Assembly (NCBI GenBank): GCA_029263895.1
Contig: JARIDO010000002.1
Span: 18,941-82,940, forward strand
Length of the DNA: 64,000 nt
DNA from: Sporosarcina sp.
GTDB taxonomy: Bacteria; Bacillota; Bacilli; Bacillales_A; Planococcaceae
Direction of reading: 5' to 3'
The stretch's first letter is position 1. Each line of letters begins with the position of its first letter. Shown in pieces: positions 24,945 to 34,163 of this stretch. The notes below the pieces were generated by a model. It saw only the letters and a program-made list of their open reading frames with translations. It searched no databases and was not told the origin of the DNA. The translations under genes and the position numbers were made by a program.

Positions 24945-27218
24945 TTAGACTTCTCCCTTAATAACTCCAATTTTATTGCGACGCTCAATAATTATTAAAG
25001 CGATTACCGTGGATAAAATCTCAATACAAAGTAGACTAACGGTGATAACTATAAAATGAGGATCCATTATCCCGCTAATTAATGGCTTTTCCAGAGGATG
25101 ATTCTGAGTTTGATTCATATAAAAGCTGATAAAAAAGTATACACCGAAAGTAGCAATCAACCAAACGAGAATTAATTGATAAGTTTTAGTAAAACCGATT
25201 CCAAACAACCTCTTTATCACAAATATTTTTTGGTGTTTATGGAATGTAATCAACAAGTTTTGGACAATCAAAAAAATAAAAACACTAATGATTCCAAGGA
25301 TAGAGAAAAAAGAGTTCTTAATCTCTTGATACAAGTCGTCAAGTTCCTCAGACACATGCTGTTGAAAAGATACAATTGTGATTATATTATCCATTTTTTG
25401 CTTTACAATCATTGGTCTTATTTCTTCATAAGTGAGCATTGGATCTTGTTCGATTAGTCTAATTTTTAATGGATCATTAAATCCAGCCCCTTTTATCCCG
25501 CTTCTGTATGTGAATAAATTGTTATGCTCTGTTTTAACGTGAATGATAGGTTCAAGAATACTGTTTCGTTCTTTTGGGTAAACATCTGGATTTAAGCTAA
25601 ATATATACTGATGGGATTGTAACCAGATAATTTTCATTTTTTGCCCTTCATCTTTTACAAGGTAAAAATTCCTCATTTCTTCATCTTCATCAAAGTATTG
25701 ACGAATTTCTTTTTCACGTTCCCTATATTGCTCGGGTACGAGAAGAATCCAATCAGTCGTTTCCTCCGATATTTGAACAGGATTTCCATTAGAGTCATAT
25801 ATTGGATGTGTCTTTAAGTAATTTGGATTCACAGTAATGGATAAAATTCCACTGAAACCTTGATTGAGTAATAGAGATGATTGTTCATAATCTTTTGCAT
25901 CAATATATAAAGCTCCCGCAGTATTGAAAATTGAATATATTTTATAAAGTTTTTGATCTAATCTGTGCATATCTGCTTCAAATTCTTGATGAGTATAGGC
26001 AGTGGTATGACCTGCATAGGCTTTTACGATTCCGTAATTTTTCATACCCTCCCAATTAGTAACTTGCCCCTCTTGGGTACTAGTTCTATCCAGTTTCTCA
26101 TGCAATTCAACATACGATGTGTATGTATGTAAAAAAAGCTGAATCAAGATAATGGCACAAATCACTTTTAGTATCATATTGAGGATGAAAATGGCTTGTG
26201 TGTCTTTTCTATTTTTAACAGTTTGATTTACTTTAATAGTCGATATATATACATAACAAATTAGAGACATTATAAGAAAAATAATATAAGCTTGACCGAT
26301 TTGAAGGACGCTTATATAAATTAACGATAATGGCATTTGTAATCCTACAGCAAAGAGTACAACTCCTAAGCTTGTGATTGCAACAGTAATATTAATATCT
26401 CGTCCAATAATGATCCACCAAAGGCGAAAGTTTGATATACCATGCATTTTGAGAATCCCTATACGTCGTACTGAATTGAAAATATAATAAACTAACAAAA
26501 ATAATGTGATAGATAATAAAATTGACTGTTCTAATTGTTTTTCTGAACTAGAAGTCTGTGCAAAAAATCCTTCGCTCGGTTCCATAAATGCTTCAGGAGG
26601 TTGTAAATCCTTTGTAGTGTAGGTAGTAGTGTTTTCTTCATCTTGTTCTATTAAGTAAGTATTGATTTTTTGAACAAAAATAGTTAAAAAAAGTTGGAAT
26701 TTCTCATCATCTTTAGCCTCTACAAAGTAGCGTCCATTAGTTGGAAGATAGTCATAGGAAGTATCCAGCGATTGAACAGTTATTTTCTGCTTCGGGTCGA
26801 AGTAATCGATTTCCCCGACTTGATTTTTATTATTTGTGTGAGTAGAAGAAAGAAACAACTGGCTATTATGAGTTTCTTCCTCATGTAACATTCGACCACT
26901 CTCTATTTTTAAATGGTGAGTAAAGTTTGTTTCACCAGTTAACAAAATATATTTGATTATCTCAATTTGCTCGTTAGGCCTATAATAACGAGCCCCTCGG
27001 AAAAGATTAACATTCGCATCATTTGCTGCTTGTAACAAGTATGGATACACAGCTTTCGGATTAGATAACGATTCATCTTCGGGAATAATAAATGGGAAAG
27101 TAAATTCATTCTCAAGAGTAGCTAGCTTTTCAATTTCCTCATTTTTCATTTGATTATAAGCGATATAAATCGAGAAGAGAAAACTAATCATCAAGGTAAT
27201 AAAGACAATTTTTTTCAA
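24945..27218 (-). CDS. Bacteriocin-associated FtsX-like membrane protein (DUF1430 type)
   Basis: 757 residues with one N-terminal transmembrane helix (about 3-20), a large extracytoplasmic domain, a block of membrane helices (about 228-370), a second extracytoplasmic region (about 375-620) and three C-terminal helices (about 640-745). This is the layout of the bacteriocin-associated integral membrane proteins of lactococcin-972 loci, thought to give immunity or export together with an ABC ATPase. TTG 27218 follows AAGGGGG. It lies 113 bp downstream of the precursor gene in the same orientation and is very AT-rich. Confidence 0.82.
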   Translation of the reverse strand: MKKIVFITLMISFLFSIYIAYNQMKNEEIEKLATLENEFTFPFIIPEDESLSNPKAVYPYLLQAANDANVNLFRGARYYRPNEQIEIIKYILLTGETNFTHHLKIESGRMLHEEETHNSQLFLSSTHTNNKNQVGEIDYFDPKQKITVQSLDTSYDYLPTNGRYFVEAKDDEKFQLFLTIFVQKINTYLIEQDEENTTTYTTKDLQPPEAFMEPSEGFFAQTSSSEKQLEQSILLSITLFLLVYYIFNSVRRIGILKMHGISNFRLWWIIIGRDINITVAITSLGVVLFAVGLQMPLSLIYISVLQIGQAYIIFLIMSLICYVYISTIKVNQTVKNRKDTQAIFILNMILKVICAIILIQLFLHTYTSYVELHEKLDRTSTQEGQVTNWEGMKNYGIVKAYAGHTTAYTHQEFEADMHRLDQKLYKIYSIFNTAGALYIDAKDYEQSSLLLNQGFSGILSITVNPNYLKTHPIYDSNGNPVQISEETTDWILLVPEQYREREKEIRQYFDEDEEMRNFYLVKDEGQKMKIIWLQSHQYIFSLNPDVYPKERNSILEPIIHVKTEHNNLFTYRSGIKGAGFNDPLKIRLIEQDPMLTYEEIRPMIVKQKMDNIITIVSFQQHVSEELDDLYQEIKNSFFSILGIISVFIFLIVQNLLITFHKHQKIFVIKRLFGIGFTKTYQLILVWLIATFGVYFFISFYMNQTQNHPLEKPLISGIMDPHFIVITVSLLCIEILSTVIALIIIERRNKIGVIKGEV

Positions 27219-27331
27219 GATAACAACCCCCTTTGAATAGAATTTTCATGAAAAATGAGAAAAAGTGTAGTGAGAAAAATGAAATCATGGTGAATCGAAG
27301 AATTCACCATGATCTAAAAATAATTTATTTC

Positions 27332-27715
27332 CTACCTCGTACAATTTTTATTCCAATAAACGTATGATGTCGCACTAGTTTTCTTTGTCATTTGTGCATG
27401 AGATTTTTTATCTTTTGCAACACAATCTCGAACAGGTGTATTTGCACCTAAAGTGGCAGAAGAACCATGAGTTTTGGTAGGGTGCCAGTAATCGGAATAT
27501 ACAGTTTTGTTCTTGTTCAACCATCCATGTTTCCAATGATCATATTCCCAGTTCCCACCGCCTACCTGAGCACCGCCAAATGGAGTTATTTCACTGTTAG
27601 TCAGTTCTTTCCCACCACTCGTTATTTCTTGTGCTGATGAAAACGTAGCAAATGATATTACTATGACAACACTTAAGACAACAGAAGAAAGTGCTTTCAA
27701 TACTCTTTCCCTCAA
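27332..27715 (-). CDS. Lactococcin-972 family bacteriocin precursor
   Basis: 127 residues: Sec signal peptide (MRERVLKALSSVVLSVVIVI..., predicted cleavage after SSA, residue 28), then a secreted peptide of about 99 residues. The mature region has the Gly-rich/aromatic VGGGNWEYDHWKHGW, the YSDYWHPTKTHGSSATLG block and the C-terminal YVYWNKNC typical of the family, whose founder inhibits septum formation by binding lipid II. C98 and C125 are unusual and could form a disulfide. TTG 27715 is chosen because GGGAG lies 8 bp upstream. Activity is inferred from homology. Confidence 0.85.
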   Translation of the reverse strand: MRERVLKALSSVVLSVVIVISFATFSSAQEITSGGKELTNSEITPFGGAQVGGGNWEYDHWKHGWLNKNKTVYSDYWHPTKTHGSSATLGANTPVRDCVAKDKKSHAQMTKKTSATSYVYWNKNCTR

Positions 27716-27887
27716 GAAAATTACTCCCAATCTTTATATTTTCTTACACTTATCAATTTACCATATATCTCCATTATTTGGTAGACTATTAGACAAGGAT
27801 TCTATAAAATAAATATTAGAGTCATAAACTGATTGAGAGTGTTCCTTTTAGCGAATCATGGAATGTTTGGAATGGAGGGAAATACGA

Positions 27888-28529
27888 TTGGGAAATGTTT
27901 GTGAATTAGTGAAGGTCAATAAAAGCTATGCTGGAAAAAAAGTTTTAGACAGTATAAACTTAACAATAAGTAAAAATGAAATGGTAGCAATCACTGGGAA
28001 AAGTGGTTCCGGTAAAACAACAATATTGAACATTATTGGCATACTTGAAAAACCGGATTCTGGTGTAATCCGAATATTTGGAAGTGAAAATCCAAGGCTT
28101 AACTCTTCGCAGGCTAATAGACTTCTAAGGACTAAGATTGGGTATTTATTTCAAAATTTCGCTTTAATTGACAACTTAACAATTGACGATAATTTGGAAA
28201 TACCTTTAATTTATTCAAAGAGTTCGAAAGCAGAAAAGCAGAGAAGTAAAAAGCAGGTATTAGAAAAAGTGGGTTTACAAGTAGCATTAAATCAAAAAAT
28301 CCATGAATTATCTGGGGGGGAGCAGCAACGAGTGGCCATCGCCAGAATTTTATTAAAGCCATGCGACTTAATATTAGCGGATGAACCAACAGGGTCACTA
28401 GATCATGCTAATCGTAATGGAATTATACAAATTTTAAAGCAATTAAACCAAGATGGGAAGACAGTTGTTATAGTAACCCATGATCCTTATGTAGCCGATA
28501 TATGCGATAGAGTTATATCACTAGACTAA
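27888..28529 (+). CDS. ABC transporter ATPase of the bacteriocin locus
   Basis: 213-residue MacB/LolD-type ATPase: Walker A GKSGSGKTT, Q-loop GYLFQNFAL, signature LSGGEQQRVAIAR, Walker B LILADEPTGSLD, H-loop VTHD. It would pair with the FtsX-like membrane protein. Unlike the usual single operon (bacteriocin, membrane protein, ATPase), it is divergent from the other two. TTG 27888 is preferred because GGAGGG lies 8 bp before it; ATG 27858 has no ribosome binding site. Confidence 0.85.
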   Translation: MGNVCELVKVNKSYAGKKVLDSINLTISKNEMVAITGKSGSGKTTILNIIGILEKPDSGVIRIFGSENPRLNSSQANRLLRTKIGYLFQNFALIDNLTIDDNLEIPLIYSKSSKAEKQRSKKQVLEKVGLQVALNQKIHELSGGEQQRVAIARILLKPCDLILADEPTGSLDHANRNGIIQILKQLNQDGKTVVIVTHDPYVADICDRVISLD

Positions 28530-28701
28530 ATCATTTATAATAAGGCTAAATTTGAGTAAACAAGTGACAAAAGATTCCTCTACTCCAACATATATTTAAT
28601 AACTGAGTTCTCCAATCCGCTAATGAAGAACAAATATGTAGAGGGAATACGAAGAAAGAGCACAGAGTCATACAAAATTGTTCAATACTTTTCAGGAAAT
28701 T

Positions 28702-28806
28702 AAAATGGAAAGTGAAGCATAAATTGCAATGCTCCAAACGGCAGACCATAAAGAAGGAATCATGGCTTTTGTACAAAAACGCCAACCGGTTTTTAACGGA
28801 CAGTAA
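28702..28806 (+). pseudogene. Degenerate duplicate of the yhaR 3' end (right direct repeat)
   Basis: Reads KMESEA, a stop, IAMLQTADHKEGIMAFVQKR, then QPVFNGQ and a stop. It corresponds to the C-terminus of YhaR (24144-24248) with about 13 differences. It has no promoter or start. It marks the right boundary of the accessory island. Confidence 0.85.
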
Positions 28807-28873
28807 GCCGAAGTCTATATTCAAAAATATCGTTTTAACAACTATTTTTTGACGGGTGTGAATGTCTATATAG

Positions 28874-28899
28874 GTTTCATTTATTTGAAAGACGGGTAT
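28874..28899 (+). promoter_or_regulatory. SigB-like promoter of the RsbR paralogue
   Basis: GTTTCA (28874-28879), a 14-bp spacer and GGGTAT (28894-28899) match the general-stress sigma-B consensus GTTTAA-N12..14-GGGTAT with one mismatch. It is 45 bp before the start codon. Confidence 0.6.
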
Positions 28900-28943
28900 A
28901 TGAAACTAGTTAATTGATAGAGATATTAAAGGAGGAGGAACTG

Positions 28944-29762
28944 TTGGATTCATTATTCCTAGATTCCAATTTTGCAAACTATCTAAGTGGAAATAAGAAG
29001 AATTTTGAAGATAACTTATTGCGAGAGGCAGACACTGTCAAAGACAAGATTAGTGATATTTTAAAAATCGGAAATATTGATTTGATAAACAATGCCAATA
29101 AAGTAGTGGGGTTTATTATTGAAGATAAAGAAGACGAACTTCAACAGTTTGCTTTGCAAGAAGGTATTGCTTGGGCGACGCATTCGATTCCGCTCACGTT
29201 TAAATTAGAATGGGTGCAAGCGATTAGACGAACTTTGTGGACGTATATTCAGAAGTATAATCATTTAAAAAACATCGATGTAGATGCATTATTTGTGTTA
29301 GAAAAACAAATCAATAATAGAGTCGATAAGTTTTTGAATACATTTTTCCTAAAATACTCTTCTTACAAAGACCAACTCCTTGCTGCGCAGAAAGAATTGG
29401 TTGAAGACTTATCTGTACCGATTATTCCTATAAGCCCAACGATTTGTATTTTGCCATTAATCGGTTCGATTGATTTTTATCGTTCGCAAATAATCGAAGG
29501 CAAGGTATTGGAAGAAGTAGGTAGGCTTCATCTGCAAACGCTGATTATTGATCTTTCAGGTGTAGCAGATATGGAAACAGACGTTATTGAAAATGTTTTG
29601 AAAATCATTAAAGGAACTTCGATGATGGGTTGCCAAACGGTAATCACTGGATTACGTGCAGATGTAGTTCGAAAGATAATAAATCTTGGAATTTCGTTCG
29701 GACAAAACACACAAACTTTTGGGACACTACAACAAGCGCTTAGCAAATATATGATCAGTTAA
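28944..29762 (+). CDS. RsbR-family stressosome protein (STAS domain)
   Basis: 272 residues. N-terminal helical sensory domain of the RsbR non-heme-globin type (about 1-140), then a C-terminal STAS domain (about 155-270) with TLIIDLSGVADMETDVIENV and GCQTVITGLRADVVRKI, which carries the phosphorylatable Ser/Thr region. Such proteins assemble with RsbS/RsbT in the stressosome upstream of sigma-B. GGAGGAGG precedes TTG 28944. It stands alone, away from an rsb operon, like the YkoB/YojH/YqhA paralogues, with a SigB-like promoter suggesting feedback. Confidence 0.85.
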   Translation: MDSLFLDSNFANYLSGNKKNFEDNLLREADTVKDKISDILKIGNIDLINNANKVVGFIIEDKEDELQQFALQEGIAWATHSIPLTFKLEWVQAIRRTLWTYIQKYNHLKNIDVDALFVLEKQINNRVDKFLNTFFLKYSSYKDQLLAAQKELVEDLSVPIIPISPTICILPLIGSIDFYRSQIIEGKVLEEVGRLHLQTLIIDLSGVADMETDVIENVLKIIKGTSMMGCQTVITGLRADVVRKIINLGISFGQNTQTFGTLQQALSKYMIS

Positions 29763-29804
29763 AAAAACAATCACTCAGCTGAGAACTGGGTGATTGCTTT
29801 TGAT
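29761..29804. terminator. Bidirectional terminator between the rsbR paralogue and mgsA
   Basis: CAATCACTCAG / CTGGGTGATTG stem (29768-29778, 29786-29796) with A/T tracts on both sides. Confidence 0.85.
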
Positions 29805-30205
29805 TTGTACTTATCTGCTGTTTCACGCCATTCAAAATACCCTTTTTCAATGGAGCGAACGAGAAGTTCTGCTGTTGCGATGTTCGTTGCTAACGGAATA
29901 CCATAGACATCGCAAAGGCGTAATAATGCACTGACATCTGGTTCGTGAGGTTGTGCTGTCAAAGGGTCTCTAAAAAATAAAATTAAATCCAAAACACCAG
30001 TTGCAATCAAAGAACCAATTTGTTGATCGCCACCGAGGGGACCCGACATCAATCGATGAATGGAAAGGTCTGTTTCTTCCATGATTCGTTTTCCAGTCGT
30101 TCCAGTCGCGTATAAATTATGTTTCGAAAATATATGTTCATAAGCAATCGTAAAATTAACGAGTTCATTCTTTTTTTCATCATGTGCAATTAATGCAATA
30201 TCCAT
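29771..30205 (-). CDS. mgsA: Methylglyoxal synthase
   Basis: Converts dihydroxyacetone phosphate to methylglyoxal and phosphate, a phosphate-releasing glycolytic bypass. 144 residues. Substrate motifs [25 protein letters not shown] and [11 protein letters not shown] (catalytic Asp) are present, with [24 protein letters not shown] precedes ATG 30205. B. subtilis MgsA is inhibited by Crh, and crh is also in this window, though not linked. Confidence 0.95.
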   Translation of the reverse strand: MDIALIAHDEKKNELVNFTIAYEHIFSKHNLYATGTTGKRIMEETDLSIHRLMSGPLGGDQQIGSLIATGVLDLILFFRDPLTAQPHEPDVSALLRLCDVYGIPLATNIATAELLVRSIEKGYFEWRETADKYKSKAITQFSAE

Positions 30206-30303
30206 TGATGAGCACCTCCATAGTATGTAAATGAATTGTTACTTATAAGGTATCACAAAGATTGGTTATAAAGTACTTAAATTATATATCGTCTTCAAGG
30301 AAA

Positions 30304-30339
30304 AAAAGAGCAAAAGCGAAAAGTCGCTTTTGCTCTTTA
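30304..30339 (-). terminator. Terminator of yhzD
   Basis: 15-bp stem AAAGAGCAAAAGCGA / TCGCTTTTGCTCTTT, then a T run on the minus strand. Confidence 0.9.
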
Positions 30340-30343
30340 CCAA

Positions 30344-30529
30344 TTATACGTGGAATAAAAGTAATTTTCCTGCTGGTGATACTACGCGATGTGTGATTTC
30401 AACAAGGCTTTTTTCGTCAATTAGTGCTGAACCTTTAACTTTTGCTTCTTCATCGGTTTCAGCAGTGAATGATTCATCTGTAATACACTTACCGTTTTTT
30501 TCGTATGCAGTTAATTTATATGTTCTCAC
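30344..30529 (-). CDS. yhzD: YhzD family small protein
   Basis: 61 residues starting MRTYKLTAYEKNGKCI and ending SPAGKLLLFHV, matching the pattern of B. subtilis YhzD, which lies in the same yha neighbourhood. GTG 30529 is chosen: GGAAGGG is properly spaced and the length then equals the family's. Function unknown. Confidence 0.78.
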   Translation of the reverse strand: MRTYKLTAYEKNGKCITDESFTAETDEEAKVKGSALIDEKSLVEITHRVVSPAGKLLLFHV

Positions 30530-30649
30530 AAAAATCACCCTTCCTATACGATTTCATCTATTATACTACTAACTTGCTGAAAATGAATAGTCATTCATAT
30601 GAAAAACAAATGTAAAACTGTTAAAGTGGTGAAAGGGAGGGGTGCAAAG

Positions 30650-31549
30650 ATGGCTTTACATATTAAAAATGTTTCAAAACGATTTGGGGATTTTAGTGCG
30701 GTAGATGACTTAACGCTGTCTGTGGAAGAAGGTACGATGTACGGTTTTCTAGGGGCGAATGGTGCAGGTAAGACAACTACTTTCAGAATGATTCTTGGTT
30801 TATTGACTCCGAACGAAGGACAAATTACATGGAACAATAAAAAGATTAATTATAAAACAAGTCCGGAAATTGGCTACTTGCCTGAAGAACGAGGCTTGTA
30901 TCCGAAAATAAAAGTAGAAGAGCAACTCATCTTTTTAGGCCAATTACGAGGGATGAACAAAAATAACGCTAAAACTGAAATGAACAAGTGGTTAGCACGT
31001 ATGGACATTAGCCATTATGCCAATAAAAAAGTAGAAGAGTTATCAAAAGGGAACCAACAAAAGATACAAGTTATTGCTTCACTGCTTCATAATCCGAAAC
31101 TATTAATATTAGATGAACCGTTCTCGGGACTAGACCCGGTTAATGTTGAAATGTTGAAGAATGCCATTCTCGATTTTAGGAATGATGGTGCAACGATTTT
31201 ATTCTCAAGCCATCGGATGGATCATGTAGAAGAATTATGCGAGCAGTTGAGTATTATCGATAAAGGAAAGCAAATTGTTAGCGGTTCATTGCGGGATGTT
31301 AAGCGTTCTTTCGGCAAGCAAAATGTCCGCATTAAGTCAGATCATGATTTATCAATGTTAACTTCTATTGACGGCGTGACCTCAGTTACGAAATCAGTGG
31401 AAGGTGCAATCTATCAGATTGACTCGGAAACAGTTGCTCAGTCACTCTTACTTGAAGCTTTAAAGGCAGGACCTATCCGACATTTCGCAATTGAGGAACC
31501 TTCTTTGCAAGACATCTTTATCGAAAAGGTGGAGAACCAACATGCGTGA
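30650..31549 (+). CDS. yhaQ: ABC transporter ATPase YhaQ (NatA-like)
   Basis: 299 residues. Walker A GANGAGKTT, LPEERGLYPKIKV, signature LSKGNQQKIQ and Walker B LLILDEPFSGLDP are typical of NatA/YhaQ ATPases, followed by a C-terminal regulatory domain. It pairs with YhaP as a putative Na+ or drug/peptide exporter. ATG 30650 is chosen because GGGAGGGG is immediately upstream. Its end overlaps the start of yhaP by 8 bp (translational coupling). Confidence 0.9.
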   Translation: MALHIKNVSKRFGDFSAVDDLTLSVEEGTMYGFLGANGAGKTTTFRMILGLLTPNEGQITWNNKKINYKTSPEIGYLPEERGLYPKIKVEEQLIFLGQLRGMNKNNAKTEMNKWLARMDISHYANKKVEELSKGNQQKIQVIASLLHNPKLLILDEPFSGLDPVNVEMLKNAILDFRNDGATILFSSHRMDHVEELCEQLSIIDKGKQIVSGSLRDVKRSFGKQNVRIKSDHDLSMLTSIDGVTSVTKSVEGAIYQIDSETVAQSLLLEALKAGPIRHFAIEEPSLQDIFIEKVENQHA

Positions 31550-32801
31550 ATTTTGGATTATTTTCAAGCAAGCATTTATAACAAAAGCTAAAACGAAATC
31601 ATTCATCATCACGACAGCTATTATGATTGCAGCTATTTTTCTCTTTTCCAATATGACGAAGCTTATCGATGCAGTGCAAATTGCAACAGGCGGAGATCAA
31701 GTTGACGCATTGTTCGTCATCGATCATTCTGGCGAATTGGTTGAACGACTTAATGTGCAGTTAGAGACAAACAACACAGGGATTATCGCCATCGCTTCAG
31801 ACAAAGACGAAGCTGCACTATTAAAAGATGTAAAGAAAAAAGAAATTGATGCTTACTTAACACTTAAATTAGATGCTAAAAATACCATTGTAGCTAACTA
31901 CACAACAATGGATGCCATCGATTTTAGTGCTCCGGAAGTCATTTTGAATAGTCTACAAGCAATACAAACTGAAATGAAAGCAGAAGAGCTTTCATTATCT
32001 AGCGAACAAGTACAAACGCTCTTCTCGCCAATATCATTTGAGAAAAAAAGCATCTCGCCATCTGCAAAATCAGAAGAAGAACTTAATCAGGCGCGTATAT
32101 TAGTGTACGTGTTAATGTTTGTAATCTATTTTGCAGTCATTTTATATTCCAGTATGATTGCAACTGAAGTCGCAACAGAAAAATCTTCCCGTGTCATGGA
32201 AATTCTTATTTCAAGTGTTTCACCAGTTAAGCATATGTTTGCAAAAGTGCTTGGTATCGGTTCATTAGGACTGGTGCAAATTATTACGTATGGAATTGCT
32301 GGTTTTATTGCCATGAAAACAGCTAGCGGTAATGGGCAAACCGGGTTATCGGATTTTGTCAGTTTATCAGACATTCAGACCTCAACGTTAGTATACGCAG
32401 TAATCTTTTTCTTGTTAGGTTACTTCCTTTATGCGACGTTAGCTGCTTTGCTAGGATCATTAGTGAGTCGAACAGAAGATGTACAACAAATGATTATGCC
32501 GATGACATTGCTCATTGTTGTGGCATTTATGATTGCTGCTTCTGGGTTAGGAAATCCGGAATTAGGTTATTTAAAAATTGCGTCGTATATCCCATTTTTT
32601 GCACCGCTCGTAATGTTTTTGCGTGTAGGAATGCTGGATCTTCCTATGTGGGAACCGTTATTGTCCATCGCAATTATGCTTGTAACGATCATCTTGCTCG
32701 GTTGGTTTGGCGCACGGGTCTATCGTGGTGGAGTGCTGATGTATGGACCGTCAAGATCATTAAAAGATATTAAGAGAGCGATTCAATTAGGCAAAGAATA
32801 A
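31542..32801 (+). CDS. yhaP: ABC transporter permease YhaP (NatB-like)
   Basis: 419 residues: N-terminal transmembrane helix (about 22-38), large extracytoplasmic domain (about 45-185) and five to six C-terminal helices (including VYVLMFVIYFAVILYSSMIA and MPMTLLIVVAFMIAASGLG), the ABC-2 NatB arrangement with the EKSSRVMEILISSVSP motif. ATG 31542 has GGTGGAG upstream and overlaps yhaQ. Substrate not established. Confidence 0.9.
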   Translation: MREFWIIFKQAFITKAKTKSFIITTAIMIAAIFLFSNMTKLIDAVQIATGGDQVDALFVIDHSGELVERLNVQLETNNTGIIAIASDKDEAALLKDVKKKEIDAYLTLKLDAKNTIVANYTTMDAIDFSAPEVILNSLQAIQTEMKAEELSLSSEQVQTLFSPISFEKKSISPSAKSEEELNQARILVYVLMFVIYFAVILYSSMIATEVATEKSSRVMEILISSVSPVKHMFAKVLGIGSLGLVQIITYGIAGFIAMKTASGNGQTGLSDFVSLSDIQTSTLVYAVIFFLLGYFLYATLAALLGSLVSRTEDVQQMIMPMTLLIVVAFMIAASGLGNPELGYLKIASYIPFFAPLVMFLRVGMLDLPMWEPLLSIAIMLVTIILLGWFGARVYRGGVLMYGPSRSLKDIKRAIQLGKE

Positions 32802-32806
32802 TCGTA

Positions 32807-32851
32807 ACCTATACTACCCGGGACAATAGAACGGGGAGTATAGGTTTTTTT
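32807..32851 (+). terminator. Terminator of yhaQP
   Basis: ACCTATACT / AGTATAGGT stem with inner CCCG/CGGGG pairing and seven T. Confidence 0.9.
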
Positions 32852-32942
32852 GTTGGAAATATACGTATCTTTCGTCTACTCATTTGTTTGTATTCATGGT
32901 AAAATAAGAACAAGTATTCGTTTAAATGGAGGAGGGATTCTT

Positions 32943-34154
32943 ATGACGTCAATTCGCTTCATTCACACCGCAGACTTGCATTTAGATAGTCCGTTTAAAG
33001 GGATGACTGGATTATCCGCGCAACGACTTAACATGTTACGTGAAAGTACTTTTCAGGCGTTTGAAAAGCTAATAGACCATGCAGTTAACACCGTACCGCA
33101 TTTTATGTTAATCGTAGGCGATATTTATGATGGTGAAGACCGTAGTCTACGTGCTCAAATGAAATTTCATGAAGGAATGGAAAAGCTGCATCAGGCAGGA
33201 ATTCCGGTATATCTATCTTATGGCAACCATGATCATCTAGCGGGTAAGTGGACCCGGTTTAACTTGCCACCGAATGTACATGAATTTGATGGTAATATTG
33301 GTGAAGCGCATCTTCACATTGATGGACAAGCTGTTGTAATCCATGGATTTAGTTACAAAGAACGGCATATCCGACAAGCGATGATTGAACAATTTCCTCA
33401 AGGATCGAATGATGATGTTGTGCATATCGGTATGCTACACGGAAGTTTAGCTGGCGATGTTAGCCATGATGTCTACGCGCCTTTTACAAAGGAACAGCTA
33501 CTTCAAAAGCAATATCATTATTGGGCGCTTGGACATATCCATCTACGTCAAGTTCTCCAAACTGAACCAGCGATTGTCTATCCGGGAAATATACAAGGCA
33601 GACATCGTAATGAACGGGGATTGAAAGGGTTTTATGAAGTGACACTCTCAAACCGTGAAGCGGAACTTGAATTCATTTCAACATCGGCGACTGTTTTCGA
33701 ACGGGCAGAAGTTTCATGTGCAAATATCGGACACGCCAATGAATGGTTGCAAGCGTGTAAAGATGTAATTGCCACGTATCAAATGAAATATGGTCCGTGT
33801 ATTTTGGAACTAACAATGACGGATGTGGATGAATCATCATTAGAGCTTTTTAACCAATCTACACCGGAACAATGGCTTGCAGTATTACAAGAAAATATAA
33901 GTGATGACATGTGGGTGCAGAAACTTACGATTTCGGAACCGAAGTCGATAGAACTACATGCTACGGCACTGACACAAGCCGTTCTTACGACGATGAATAA
34001 TTGGACGAAAGAAGATTGGAAAGACGTTTTAAAAGATGTCTATCAACATACATCTGCTATTAAATATCTAGACGTCTTAACGGAAGATGATGTTATTGAA
34101 GTGAAAACAGCTGCTACAGCTTTACTTAGTAGAGAAATGGCGGAAACAAAATGA
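32943..34154 (+). CDS. yhaO: SbcD-like metallophosphoesterase YhaO
   Basis: 403 residues. Calcineurin-type nuclease motifs: HTADLHLDSPF, VGDIYDGED, YGNHDH, MLHGSL and LGHIHLRQ supply the two-metal site. It is the nuclease half of an SbcCD/Mre11-Rad50-like pair with YhaN. ATG 32943 follows GGAGGAGGG. The next gene begins 9 bp after its stop. Likely role in DNA end processing, inferred from family. Confidence 0.92.
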   Translation: MTSIRFIHTADLHLDSPFKGMTGLSAQRLNMLRESTFQAFEKLIDHAVNTVPHFMLIVGDIYDGEDRSLRAQMKFHEGMEKLHQAGIPVYLSYGNHDHLAGKWTRFNLPPNVHEFDGNIGEAHLHIDGQAVVIHGFSYKERHIRQAMIEQFPQGSNDDVVHIGMLHGSLAGDVSHDVYAPFTKEQLLQKQYHYWALGHIHLRQVLQTEPAIVYPGNIQGRHRNERGLKGFYEVTLSNREAELEFISTSATVFERAEVSCANIGHANEWLQACKDVIATYQMKYGPCILELTMTDVDESSLELFNQSTPEQWLAVLQENISDDMWVQKLTISEPKSIELHATALTQAVLTTMNNWTKEDWKDVLKDVYQHTSAIKYLDVLTEDDVIEVKTAATALLSREMAETK

Positions 34155-34163
34155 GGTGCCATC

